From assembly GCA_937916515.1 (NCBI GenBank), contig CALFSX010000075.1:1-53594 (forward strand): a DNA stretch of 53,594 bases, written 5' to 3'. Shown piece by piece: positions 1 to 8,732 of this stretch. The first letter of the stretch is position 1. Each line of letters opens with the position of its first letter. The notes under the pieces are model-generated. The model worked only from the letters and a program-made list of their open reading frames with translations. It ran no database searches and had not been told where the DNA came from. Source of the stretch: an uncultured Planctomycetaceae bacterium. Lineage in GTDB: Bacteria > Planctomycetota > Planctomycetia > Planctomycetales > Planctomycetaceae. The position numbers were made by a program, and so were the translations under genes.

Positions 1-487
1 ACCGAAATCGTCGCCTGAAACAACTTCTCTGAACACAACATTTGACAGTAACTCACTGTGTCAGCGAATGCCCTGACTTACCCGCAATGCTTATCCTTTG
101 GTGTGTAAGTCAAGTTAGGATTGCAACGCGAATGCTTCGTCTGGAAGCAGCTTGCGAAAGGAACTTGGCAGTTCCAGCTCGCATCCAATCTAGCTGGCCG
201 GTGGAAAGTGTACTTTTGCGCAACAGGTCGGCGTAGTTCGCTGTGAAATACTCGTATCTGGCCGTTAACCGGCCAGGGCGGGCAATACACCACCTGGAAA
301 GAGACAAACCAACGTCTAGACAGCGTAATATCGTATAAATGACTCAAAGTTTGGAGTGCCGCGACCGTGCCAGCAAAGCGAAGTCCGGTTAAATTTGTGC
401 AGGCGGCACCGTACTCCGTTTGTTGAACGCCACTGAAACGCAGACAATTGTTACAGAGTCTTTTTGAGGTTTCAGATTTAGGGGACT
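1..487. other. Intergenic region at left edge, no gene seen
   Basis: I found no convincing coding sequence here. The short open frames have no recognisable motifs or good ribosome binding sites. A small inverted repeat (CTGGCC / GGCCAG around GTTAACC) lies at 258-276. The stretch just upstream of ispE probably holds its promoter, but I cannot point to clear -35 and -10 boxes. Confidence 0.5.
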
Positions 488-1363
488 ATTATCAGCGAAG
501 AACTGACCTTAAATTCGTATGCAAAACTGAACGTGTTTCTGGAGGTTCTGAAGAAACGCGAAGACGGTTTTCACGAGTTGGAAACCATAATGCTGCGGAC
601 GCAGTTTTGCGACAAGATGCATTTTCGTGCGCGTGCCGATCAGCTAACACTGCAGATTTCTGAGTTGTCTCGACCGGCCAGCTTGGCCAACTTTCCGCTG
701 GATGAGTCAAACTTGATTTTGAAGGCGGCCGAAGCGCTGCGAGCTCACGCTCACACGAACTTAGGCGCAGAGATCACGATTCAAAAACGCATTCCGGCGG
801 AAGCTGGGTTAGCGGGTGGTTCCAGCAATGCAGCCACAACTCTTCTGGCACTCAACGAACTTTGGCAACTGAAGCTGCCCACGGAAGAACTTCACTCAAT
901 CGCAGCAACACTGGGCAGTGACATCAACTTTTTTGTCGAAGACTGTCGAGCTGCGGTGTGCCGCGGACGAGGCGAACTGGTTGAACCTGTTGCTGTATCA
1001 GGAAGTTTCTACTTTGTCGCCCTGCGTCCAGCAACGGGCAACTCGACACCGGCTGTGTTTTCGCAATTGACGTTGCCGACAGTCCTTGCTTCCAGTTGCG
1101 ATGTGCTGAAGGCATTGGAAACAGGTGACGTACGGCAACTGGATGAAACCGCGTTTAATCGGCTGACCGTTCCGGCGTCAGAAGTGAATTCGGAAATGAA
1201 ATGTCTGATGTCCGATATCGCAGCAATGACGGGCCGCCGAGTGCACATGTCCGGCAGCGGTTCAACCTGCTTTTTGATCGCAAAATCCGAACGCGACGCT
1301 GAAGACCTTGTCACGCTGGTTGGCAGCAGTGGCTATGAAGTCATCGGCCTGCTGCGAGTCTAG
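488..1363 (+). CDS. ispE: 4-diphosphocytidyl-2-C-methyl-D-erythritol kinase
   Basis: IspE phosphorylates CDP-methylerythritol with ATP in the cytoplasmic MEP pathway to isoprenoids. The GHMP-kinase pattern is complete: an N-terminal YAKLNVFLEVLKKREDGFHE segment, the ATP-binding loop GLAGGSSNAA, LGSDINFFV with the catalytic Asp, and a C-terminal MSGSGSTCF glycine loop. The first ordinary start in frame is GTG at 533, but starting there would remove the conserved AKLN segment with its family Lys. The frame stays open back to a stop at 479-481, and that stretch contains no ATG, GTG or TTG. The start is therefore probably ATT at 488, ATC at 491 or CTG at 503. I give 488, which makes 291 residues, normal for the family. 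The gene stands alone and converges on the TPR-redoxin gene. Function is confident; the start is not. Confidence 0.9.
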   Translation: MISEELTLNSYAKLNVFLEVLKKREDGFHELETIMLRTQFCDKMHFRARADQLTLQISELSRPASLANFPLDESNLILKAAEALRAHAHTNLGAEITIQKRIPAEAGLAGGSSNAATTLLALNELWQLKLPTEELHSIAATLGSDINFFVEDCRAAVCRGRGELVEPVAVSGSFYFVALRPATGNSTPAVFSQLTLPTVLASSCDVLKALETGDVRQLDETAFNRLTVPASEVNSEMKCLMSDIAAMTGRRVHMSGSGSTCFLIAKSERDAEDLVTLVGSSGYEVIGLLRV

Positions 1364-1495
1364 TCGCAGCAAAGCGGCGTATCTGTATGGCAGAACAATA
1401 CGTCAGAGCAATTCCGCCGGCAGCAATCGTTTAATTGATTTCCGCCTGTGGCTGACGGCAAAAACGGAAATGTTTCGTTTTCTGATGGCGATTGG

Positions 1496-3871
1496 CTATT
1501 CGCTGGCCGTTAAACGGTCATCCGTTGTTGGCGACATCTTGTCCTGTCCCAGTAACCGCTTGCCTTCGTCAAGAACGAACTGCGGATCCATAAATGGTTC
1601 GTAGCTGATGTCCTGCCAGCGAATCTTCCCGTTTCCGTCAATGATAAACGTACCGTGAAGCGGCTTGGATTCGAAGTCGTCAAAGCAGCGATAGGCTTTA
1701 AACGTTGTCAGATCGGCATCGGAAAGTAACGGGAACGAGAAGCCCTTGTCGAGATCTTTGTAAGCCAGATTCAGCACTTCCTGTTTGTCTGTGCTGATAG
1801 CCACAACTTCGAAGCCAGCTTCTGTGAACTTATCTGTCATCGGTGCGAACTTTTGCAATTGCTCAGCGCAATGCAAACAACCAGCTCCCAGATAGAAGAT
1901 CACGACAACCGGTTTGCCTCGAAATTCGCTTAACGACTGACGATTGTTTTCTACGTTTGCCAATGACCAGTCTTTGGCGGCAACAGGCTGCCAATTCAGT
2001 GGGCCCAGTGAATCCAGCGGCGGACGAGCTCCGATATCGGCCAGAATGGTCGCGGGCTGTTTCCAGTCTTTGGGCAGCCCCAGAGCTTCTGCGATTGGTG
2101 TCAGGCGAGCGAATACGGGAACTGACATGTCGATTTCGGAAGACAGTTTCTGCAGAGCCTCAAACGCCTTCTTCGCGTCTTCTTTTTTGTCGGCGGCAAA
2201 CAGTACTTCCACTTGAGCGGCCAGTGGTCGAACTTCGTTACCGTTGCTGCGAACATGATCGTTGATTTTCTTGACTGCGTCGTCCGTCTTTCCGGCCTTC
2301 ACCATCAACATGACCTGTTCTTCCAGTGGAACTCCACCGGCTTTGTCCAGGTTAACTAAACCTTCTTCCAGCTTGTCTTCGCGAACCTGCAGACGCCCGT
2401 CGATTTCCTGAATGGCTTTTTCTATGTCGCGAATGCGGCTGCGGAACTTACCTTCCGCCGCACTTTTGGCTTTCGCAATTTCTTTGTCGTCCTTCTTGGC
2501 TTCTTTGGCTTCGGTCACTGCTTTTTCTGCTGCGGCTGTCTGCTTTTCTTTTTCCGCAGTCACCGTTGCTTCCAGCTTTGCCCGAATTTCGTTGGCCTTG
2601 GCGATGTCTCCCACGGCTGCGTAAGCACTGGCAATGTAACGCTGAGTTTTCAGGTCTTCCGCTTCGTTGCCGGTATCTTCCAGATAGGGGCTATTGGAAA
2701 GAGCGATGATCTGGTCATGCAGTTCGTAGGTTCTTAGCACGTCCAACAGTCTTTGCCGACCATATTTGTAGCTGCCTGACTTGCTGATATCGTTGTATTT
2801 GGGATGACGCGGCATGTCTGTCATGTTGCGTGCCAGATCGATAGCGTCTGAAACTCGCCCAATGTGGATCATGTTCCGAATACACCACTCATTGTTATGA
2901 GCGAAATTGTGAATCTGATCCGGCAGAACAAGATCCTTCATCATGTGAGCATGGTCAACTCGCGCCGAAGCTTCCTGCTGATAGACGGCGTCGTTATAGC
3001 GTTTCAACCGAGAATAAATGTGGCCCGGCATATGCCACATATGAGCGATTGCCGGGGCGGCCAGTCCGCAGCGAGCAGCGGATTCCAGTGCCAGTTCCGC
3101 TTTGCGAGTATCCCACAAGTGGATGCGATAGTGGTGAGCCGGGTGCAGCGGTTCTGCGTCAAGAATTTCCTGAATCAAGGCATCAATCGCCAGATAGCTG
3201 GTTGTGTCCAGTCCTTCTCTACGAGCTGACCACAGGAATTCGCAGATGAACGCCTTCACTTCAAGGTCGTCAGGAAACTCGATTGACAGGTCTTCCAGTT
3301 GAGTTAGATATTTTTCTGAACGCTTCTTCTTGTCTTCCGATGAATCGGCCTTGGCGTTGATGTACTTGTCGAACGAATCAATATAAAGCTGTTCCTGTCG
3401 AGAAGCAGTCTTCTTGCGTTCGACTGCTTCTTTGATAAAGCCTTGTGCTCGCTTTGTGTTCTTGCGGTTAGACATCGCCATGCCCCAGTACGCGATGGCG
3501 CAGTCCGGGTCCAGCATGGCGGCCTGACGGAACGAACGTTCTGATTCGAAGTACCAGAAACCGTGCAGCTGAGCGACTCCCTGGACGACAAACGCCTTAG
3601 CCTCTTCAGACTTTGACGTGGCGGGAAAGACCACCTTGCCAACGTCGGGCATTAGATAGGCCGCCTGGCGTGGTCCTTCGTTAAACACTTCGCCGTGAAT
3701 GGAATGACCTTCCAGCAGCGGAGAATCTTCTGTTGGAGCTTCTTCTGCAGGCGCACTGTTTTCTGTTTTTGCCGGCTGATCTTTTGCCGCAGTCTCATCC
3801 GCAAACGAAGACGTTGCGGGAAACATGAAAAACGTGAACAAGACAAGCGAGGCGAGAAGGTGGGGTTGCAT
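1496..3871 (-). CDS. Secreted TPR-repeat protein with C-terminal AhpC/TSA redoxin domain
   Basis: The protein begins with a signal peptide (MQPHLLASLVLFTFFMFPAT). I chose the ATG at 3871 because the upstream start at 3892 only adds seven residues before this signal. The middle holds TPR-like helical repeats (for example a segment containing GFWYFESERSFRQAAMLDPD) and a long Lys/Glu/Ala-rich charged coiled-coil stretch. The last ~150 residues are a thioredoxin-like redoxin domain: PVVVIFYLGAGCLHCAEQL carries a CLHC motif, followed by EVVAISTDKQEV and GTFIIDGNGKIRWQDIS. The total of 791 residues is far longer than a simple thiol peroxidase. It probably acts outside the cytoplasm as a scaffold with thiol-disulphide or peroxide-reducing activity. 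The substrate is unknown. It is convergent with ispE and appears monocistronic. Confidence 0.8.
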   Translation of the reverse strand: MQPHLLASLVLFTFFMFPATSSFADETAAKDQPAKTENSAPAEEAPTEDSPLLEGHSIHGEVFNEGPRQAAYLMPDVGKVVFPATSKSEEAKAFVVQGVAQLHGFWYFESERSFRQAAMLDPDCAIAYWGMAMSNRKNTKRAQGFIKEAVERKKTASRQEQLYIDSFDKYINAKADSSEDKKKRSEKYLTQLEDLSIEFPDDLEVKAFICEFLWSARREGLDTTSYLAIDALIQEILDAEPLHPAHHYRIHLWDTRKAELALESAARCGLAAPAIAHMWHMPGHIYSRLKRYNDAVYQQEASARVDHAHMMKDLVLPDQIHNFAHNNEWCIRNMIHIGRVSDAIDLARNMTDMPRHPKYNDISKSGSYKYGRQRLLDVLRTYELHDQIIALSNSPYLEDTGNEAEDLKTQRYIASAYAAVGDIAKANEIRAKLEATVTAEKEKQTAAAEKAVTEAKEAKKDDKEIAKAKSAAEGKFRSRIRDIEKAIQEIDGRLQVREDKLEEGLVNLDKAGGVPLEEQVMLMVKAGKTDDAVKKINDHVRSNGNEVRPLAAQVEVLFAADKKEDAKKAFEALQKLSSEIDMSVPVFARLTPIAEALGLPKDWKQPATILADIGARPPLDSLGPLNWQPVAAKDWSLANVENNRQSLSEFRGKPVVVIFYLGAGCLHCAEQLQKFAPMTDKFTEAGFEVVAISTDKQEVLNLAYKDLDKGFSFPLLSDADLTTFKAYRCFDDFESKPLHGTFIIDGNGKIRWQDISYEPFMDPQFVLDEGKRLLGQDKMSPTTDDRLTASE

Positions 3872-4089
3872 GGAGTTGGATGTCCAAAACAAATGACTGA
3901 GCAGGCAGGCGAGAGCATTATTGTGCCCGCAGAAGTGCTATTGGACAAGCGTCCTGTTTAAAAGTCGACGATTCTTTGCGGGAAGAACTGCTGCAAAGCG
4001 GACTGTAGGGGCTTACCTGAAAGAGATCCGCGCGGAGCGAGCAACATGATCGTTTCAAGATTCTCGAAGCAGCAACAGAACATACGCCG

Positions 4090-4212
4090 CGGTTAGACTT
4101 CTTAAAGCAGCGAACTTGCTCACGTTGAGTCCGGTTTTCAGAGCGACAACGGAGCGGCTCGGCGATTAGAACATTCCACGCTATTCCGCCATCCACGCCA
4201 CCGGGGCAAGGG
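4090..4212. repeat. Direct repeat, copy 1 (~120 bp)
   Basis: This matches 4329-4450 in the same orientation. The last 71 bases (4142-4212, beginning AGCGACAACGGAGCGGCTCG) differ from 4380-4450 at only two positions. The first part is looser (shared CGGTT, GACTTCTT, AAGCAG, GTTGAGTC). The two copies flank the palindrome at 4234-4320. Confidence 0.85.
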
Positions 4213-4233
4213 AAAGGGCAGCATGTCAGCGAC

Positions 4234-4320
4234 CCATATCAGCCGCAGGGCGTTAGACCCGGTTTTCTTCCGTGATCCGCGGGAACCGGGACTAACGCCC
4301 TGCGGCTGATGGAGATATGG
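4234..4320. repeat. Dispersed palindromic element, copy A
   Basis: Inverted arms run from ATCAGCCGCAGGGCGTTAG (4238) to CTAACGCCCTGCGGCTGAT (ending 4310), with a ~20-nt loop TTCTTCCGTGATCCGCGGG. An outer pair CCATATC / GATATGG extends it to 4234-4320. It belongs to the same family as the copies at 28880, 42328 and 45999 and the half copy at 43652. Confidence 0.9.
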
Positions 4321-4328
4321 TGCTGTCC

Positions 4329-4450
4329 CGGTTGACTTCTTGAAGCAGAAAACATGTTCAGGTTGAGTCAAACTCTTGTAGCGACAACGGAGCGGCTCGG
4401 CGATTAGAACATCCCACGCTGTTCCGCCATCCACGCCACCGGGGCAAGGG
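4329..4450. repeat. Direct repeat, copy 2 (~120 bp)
   Basis: This is the second copy of the repeat at 4090-4212, lying just upstream of trpA. It is followed directly by the hairpin at 4445-4461, which copy 1 lacks. Confidence 0.85.
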
Positions 4451-4602
4451 CGAAGCCCTTGTTAGAATCATTCGTTCAGAACGCACATCTTCTGGAAATT
4501 CCGACAGGTCGGTCGAGTTGGTTGCGGGCCTCCTGCATTCGGCGTTACTCTTCCGGTTTATTGAAACTTCCGTACATCCGGCCTTTTCCGTTCGCTCCGC
4601 TC

Positions 4603-5418
4603 ATGTCCCGAATATCTGACGCATTTCAAGTTGCCGCAACCGCTGGTCGAATGGCCTTTATGCCTTTTATCACGGCGGGCGATCCTTCTACGGAAACCAC
4701 AGCCGCAGTGCTTAAGGGACTGGGCGATGCCAATGTCGATTTAATTGAACTCGGCTTCCCCTACAGCGATCCAATTGCAGACGGCCCCGTGATTCAGGCT
4801 TCTTATACAAGAGCATTGAATGCCGGAATTACGGTCGAAGCGATTTTTGACATGATGCAATCGTTGAAGGAAGAACGAATTCCGCCAACGCTGGCGATGG
4901 TTTCGTTCGCGATTATCTTTCGATACGGCACTGAAAAGTTCGTTGCCAGAGCGGCGGAAGTCGGCTTCAGCGGATTGATTGTTCCAGACTTGCCCGCCGA
5001 CGAGGCTGTTGAAACAGCAGCTTTCGCCAGATCGAAGGGGCTTGATCTTGTGCAATTGATCGCTCCAACAACGACAGAAAAGCGGACGCAGGAAATTCTG
5101 GACGCTTCCGGCGGATTCGTGTATTGCGTGTCTGTCGCCGGGACCACGGGAGTTCGCAAGGAACTTCCCCCTGAACTGATTCAACAGTTGCGGAAACTGC
5201 GAACTTCCACAACATTGCCTCTGGCTGTCGGCTTTGGCATTAGCGGACCGGATCAAGTGGCCGCGTTGGAAGGCGTTGCAGATGGAGTGATTGTTGGTTC
5301 TGCCATCGTTCGCCTGATGGCAGAAGCTGATAGCCCGGAAGCCGCGTCTGTTGCCGTGCGAGATTTTTCAAAGAGCATGATGGCTGCTGTGACCGCGGTT
5401 AAGCCATCAAGTCGCTGA
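4603..5418 (+). CDS. trpA: Tryptophan synthase alpha subunit
   Basis: TrpA cleaves indole-3-glycerol phosphate to indole and glyceraldehyde 3-phosphate and passes indole to TrpB. From the ATG at 4603 the protein is 271 residues, the normal TrpA length, and begins MSRISDAFQVAATAGRMAFM. The catalytic acids fall at the classical positions, Glu49 (DLIELGFPYSDP) and Asp60 (IADGPVIQ). The C-terminal phosphate-binding region (AVGFGISGPDQV, GVIVGSAIV) is present. The frame is open 48 codons further upstream, but that stretch comes out of the repeat region and has no TrpA similarity, so I reject the longer start. No other trp gene is in the window, so trpA is detached from trpB here. Confidence 0.95.
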   Translation: MSRISDAFQVAATAGRMAFMPFITAGDPSTETTAAVLKGLGDANVDLIELGFPYSDPIADGPVIQASYTRALNAGITVEAIFDMMQSLKEERIPPTLAMVSFAIIFRYGTEKFVARAAEVGFSGLIVPDLPADEAVETAAFARSKGLDLVQLIAPTTTEKRTQEILDASGGFVYCVSVAGTTGVRKELPPELIQQLRKLRTSTTLPLAVGFGISGPDQVAALEGVADGVIVGSAIVRLMAEADSPEAASVAVRDFSKSMMAAVTAVKPSSR

Positions 5419-5438
5419 CCACCAGTTAAAGCTGGTGG
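5419..5438. terminator. Hairpin between convergent trpA and hydrolase genes
   Basis: CCACCAG-TTAAAG-CTGGTGG forms a 7-bp stem immediately after the trpA stop and 30 nt from the end of the convergent hydrolase gene. No strong T-run follows, so an intrinsic terminator role is only suggested by position. Confidence 0.45.
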
Positions 5439-5468
5439 CTGGCTGCCGAAGACGGTCATAAGCCGCCT

Positions 5469-6338
5469 CTATCGCACGCTTTCCAGAAACGGAAGCACCG
5501 TGTTCAGCAGCCGAGGCGTTGCGGTCCAGTGCATCCCATGAGCGACGCCTTCAAAACGAACCCGCACCAGGTCTGCGTTTAATGCAAGCACATGGTCAGC
5601 ATCGTCGTTGGTCAACATTCCTCCTGCAGCGACGTCCGCTTGAAGCAGCAGCGCTGGGCACTTCAGATTGCTGAAGACCTTATCAACGTCGAACCCTTCC
5701 AGCCAGTTTCCGTTTAACATGGGGCCAAACACGTTGGGGTCAAGCTTTTGCAGGCACGAGGCCGCGAATCGCAGTTGAGCTCCGTCACGGGTGGCCCCGA
5801 TTCTGTGGCGAAGACTTTTCACCGGATCAAGAAACTGCGCGTCGCCAAGATCTTTGGCGATGCTTGCGACGCTGTCTGTACTGCCTGCGAAGGCAGACAC
5901 GGCGGTGAAATAGTTCAGCATCGATGTGTCAGAAATCCGTTGCCCCATCGCGTGCAGGGGAGGATCTTCCATGACAATTGCGGCCACGGTGTCGTGAAGT
6001 TTTGCGGCTACTCCAGCTGCTGTCATGGCTCCCAGAGAATGCCCGTACAGAAATACCGGGCCATCCACATGCTTGCAGATAAGTTCACAGACATCGTCGA
6101 TGTAGTTGGCAACCAGGTAGCCGTCAGTTGCCCGGTCAGATAGTCCATGGCCACGAAAGTCCACCATCAGCAAGCGATGTCGCAAAGCCAGCGGAGCGAC
6201 GATCGGCAAAAACGTCTGCCATTTACGAGTTACGCCATGAAGCATCACCAGCGTTGGTTCGCTTGAGGTTGTTTCAGCGATGTTTAGCGAAATTGCTCCC
6301 ACAGGCACTTTCGAATAGACAAATTCCACGTAATCCAC
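5469..6338 (-). CDS. Alpha/beta hydrolase
   Basis: This is a single-domain alpha/beta hydrolase of 289 residues. The oxyanion region is VMLHGVTRKW near residue 35, the FRGHGLSD motif follows at about 61, the nucleophile elbow is YGHSLGAMT with Ser101, and the catalytic His lies in FEGVAHGMHW near the C-terminus. The acid is probably the Asp of LLLQADVAAGG. There is no signal peptide, so it should be cytoplasmic. The start is GTG at 6338 (GTG GAT TAC GTG); no ATG upstream fits better. The pattern suits esterases, haloperoxidase-like enzymes or C-C bond hydrolases. The substrate cannot be told from sequence, and neighbours give no pathway clue. Confidence 0.85.
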   Translation of the reverse strand: MDYVEFVYSKVPVGAISLNIAETTSSEPTLVMLHGVTRKWQTFLPIVAPLALRHRLLMVDFRGHGLSDRATDGYLVANYIDDVCELICKHVDGPVFLYGHSLGAMTAAGVAAKLHDTVAAIVMEDPPLHAMGQRISDTSMLNYFTAVSAFAGSTDSVASIAKDLGDAQFLDPVKSLRHRIGATRDGAQLRFAASCLQKLDPNVFGPMLNGNWLEGFDVDKVFSNLKCPALLLQADVAAGGMLTNDDADHVLALNADLVRVRFEGVAHGMHWTATPRLLNTVLPFLESVR

Positions 6339-6680
6339 TTTCTGATAATTGGAGGTCAGCTTATTTTTTTTTATCCCGTATTTGCAAAGGTCGAGCCAAA
6401 CAGGGGACTGGTTTTGTTCGTAGTACTCTGCACCAGGGGCTCAACTTCACAACGAAGTATGTCGTGAGGCCTTGCAGATGAACTGTAGCAGATCATTCGC
6501 AGATTCCTGCATTCGCAGCAGATTGCGCTTCCAATCTATTGCAGCATTCCAGCGGTCAGCGACCACGTGCGTGTGGACGTCGTCGCTTCGCCGTGGATTT
6601 TCCCGGCTTTCCCTGCGGACAGTCATGCGCAATTCCCGTTACGCAATTGGCTGTCCGTTTCAATCAGAAGATTAGTACAC

Positions 6681-6687
6681 AAGGAGG
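6681..6687 (+). promoter_or_regulatory. Ribosome binding site deciding the start at 6695
   Basis: AAGGAGG is placed 7 nt before ATG 6695. It is one of the best Shine-Dalgarno matches in the window and rules out the longer frame that opens at 6539. Confidence 0.85.
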
Positions 6688-6694
6688 CCGACTG

Positions 6695-8344
6695 ATGAGT
6701 TTTTCTGAACGACCTGACGAAGAAGATCGAGAGCAGGCAGTCGACTCCCAGGTTGAACAGCTGGACTCTTCACTGGATGCCCCCATCGCGTCAGAGTTTG
6801 AAGGCAGCATGATTCGCGGGCGTTTTGCGATGTTGGTTGTGCTGGCAATGGTGATCGTGGCCGACTTCACCCTGTATCACGCTCAGGGGTTTATGGGGCC
6901 AGCCGTGTTTCTTGCTGCAGCGGCGACTTTGCTGTGTATTGGGATACCTCGGCCGTCGCTGAGTATCTGCACATTGTTGGTCGCGGCGCTGCTGGCGGTA
7001 CTGGCTGTCAGGCTTGGATGGAATGGTTCCGGGCTGCAAGTGGCTGCCGGTCTTTGGCTGCTGAATGCGTTGGCGGTGTCTTTGCGAGGACACTTGCCGT
7101 TTGTTCTGGAAACGCTTGTGTTTGCGGCTCAATGTATTCCAGGTGGATACAATTTCTACAGCCGCATCAATTCGGGCATCCGACGGCGAGTTCTGGATCC
7201 GGTGGATTCTGGAAAGCCGATTCGTTTTATGGATGTCGGCCTACCGCTGGTTAGCGTGGTGCTGTTTGGCGGTGTGTTTGTGATGGCTAATCCTGACCTG
7301 GTCAGCTGGATGTCCGGCACGATGGGTTCGATTGTCGATGCAATACGTTCGTTTCTGTTTCAGTTTTCCTTGTTTGAAGTTGCCTTCTGGATGGTTGTGG
7401 CGTGGTTGACCGGCGGTCTGCTTCGCCCACTGGTTTCTCCATTGGTGGAAACGCTTGTCGGCCATGACAGCAATCGTCAGAACTTTGAGACGCCTCTTTA
7501 TTCGGCTTTTCGAAACACGCTGTTGACCGTGATCGGTTTGTTCGGCGTCTATCTGTTGTTTGAATCGCGAGCCTTCGTTTCGCGAACGCCACCGGCAGGA
7601 TTTACATATTCAAGCTACGCTCACGAAGGTGCGGCCTGGTTGACTCTGGCCCTTGGCATGGCAACCGTTACGCTGTCGATGATCTTTCGAGGCCTTACGT
7701 TGGCGGATCCTCGCGTTGGCAAACTTCAACGTCTGGCGTGGATTTGGTCGGGGCTGAATTTTCTGCTGGCTATGGCGGTTTACAACCGAATGCTGATTTA
7801 CATCAACTATAACGGGATGACTCGCATGAGAACCGTGGCGTTGCTGGGAATCACGTCGGTGGTGGTGGGGTTTGCATTGGTGCTGCTGAAGATTCAGTGG
7901 AAGCAGACGTTTCCGTGGTTGGTGCGACGTCAACTGTGGGTGGTGAGCTTCGCGGCCTATCTTTACGTCGTCCTGCCCGTTGATGTATTGATTCACACTT
8001 ATAACGTCAGGCAGATCCTGAGCGGCAATGTCGCACCCATTGTACAGGTGACCGAACATCCGATTGACGACGAAGCGTTACCGGTGCTTGTTCCTCTTTG
8101 TCAGGCAGAAGACAGGTTGATTAGTGAAGGCGTCAAAGGTCTGTTGACGAACAGATTTGGTTCGATCGAAGATACCTTGGCGGAAAACGAAGCACTCGGG
8201 TGGACCGCCTGGCAGCTTGGCAGAAATCGTTGCCACGAAAGTTTGAAGGCCGTTCAGAAAAACTGGGACACACATCGCAGTTCTCAGGACGCAACGACGG
8301 CGTGGGAACAGCTTGAGAACTACGCTTTCCAGAACTGGTGGTAG
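6695..8344 (+). CDS. Polytopic membrane protein, DUF4153/DUF4173-like
   Basis: I place the start at ATG 6695 because a near-perfect ribosome binding site AAGGAGG lies at 6681-6687. The frame is open upstream but without membrane character. The protein is 549 residues. It opens with an acidic cytoplasmic segment (MSFSERPDEEDREQAVDSQ), followed by roughly ten to twelve hydrophobic helices. The segment FVSRTPPAGFTYSSYAHEG followed by a long helix resembles the typical FxYxxYAxxGF motif of DUF4173 membrane proteins. The last ~90 residues are soluble and end in aromatic residues (NYAFQNWW). Function is unknown. No operon partner is visible; the next gene is ~390 bp away. Confidence 0.7.
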   Translation: MSFSERPDEEDREQAVDSQVEQLDSSLDAPIASEFEGSMIRGRFAMLVVLAMVIVADFTLYHAQGFMGPAVFLAAAATLLCIGIPRPSLSICTLLVAALLAVLAVRLGWNGSGLQVAAGLWLLNALAVSLRGHLPFVLETLVFAAQCIPGGYNFYSRINSGIRRRVLDPVDSGKPIRFMDVGLPLVSVVLFGGVFVMANPDLVSWMSGTMGSIVDAIRSFLFQFSLFEVAFWMVVAWLTGGLLRPLVSPLVETLVGHDSNRQNFETPLYSAFRNTLLTVIGLFGVYLLFESRAFVSRTPPAGFTYSSYAHEGAAWLTLALGMATVTLSMIFRGLTLADPRVGKLQRLAWIWSGLNFLLAMAVYNRMLIYINYNGMTRMRTVALLGITSVVVGFALVLLKIQWKQTFPWLVRRQLWVVSFAAYLYVVLPVDVLIHTYNVRQILSGNVAPIVQVTEHPIDDEALPVLVPLCQAEDRLISEGVKGLLTNRFGSIEDTLAENEALGWTAWQLGRNRCHESLKAVQKNWDTHRSSQDATTAWEQLENYAFQNWW

Positions 8345-8732
8345 CCGTTCGATATTCCGTTTGATCCTTGTTGCTTTGCGAAAGCTAAAAGCTAAAAGCT
8401 TTGTGGCGGCGGGCGACAATTGCACTTCTGAAGGCGTGACTTCGAATTCCTGTACAGCGATTGGCGCCCGACGGCATCTCTTATACGCCCTTTGCGTTGA
8501 CAGCTGTTCAGTAGGCTAAGGCGAATTGAATGGTTTTGGGATTCTGCGGCGTTATGGGCGAATTTCTGCGAGTTGTCGCATTCCGACGAATCTGTTGAAT
8601 CTGATTCCCAGCGGCTTTCGTTGACTGGATTGCTGACTAATATTCGAAGCAGCGTTGCTTTCCGGTGGTGCATTGAACTTTGCAATTCGTTCAGCAGCCT
8701 GCCTCACTACTTACATTCAGAATTGAGTCACC
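8345..8732. other. Intergenic region, nothing identified
   Basis: About 390 bp without a supported gene. A short tandem AGCTAAA repeat occurs at about 8388-8402. I saw no clear terminator or promoter. Confidence 0.4.

Larger units (their letters stand above)
3893..4602. other. Intergenic region with composite repeats
   Basis: No gene is supported in this ~700-bp stretch. It holds two direct repeats (4090-4212 and 4329-4450) on either side of a long palindrome (4234-4320), plus a small perfect hairpin CAAGGGC-GAA-GCCCTTG at 4445-4461. The open frames on the minus strand here are translations of the direct repeat and so resemble each other. I do not regard them as genes. Confidence 0.65.

Noticed and set aside
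3918-4434. Two overlapping minus-strand frames with nearly the same N-terminus (MDGG.AW..LIAEPLRCR)
   Set aside because: Their similarity comes from the direct repeats at 4090-4212 and 4329-4450. There is no ribosome binding site and no conserved second half.
6539-6694. 52 extra N-terminal codons for the DUF4173-like protein
   Set aside because: They lie upstream of a near-perfect ribosome binding site at 6681-6687 and have no domain character.
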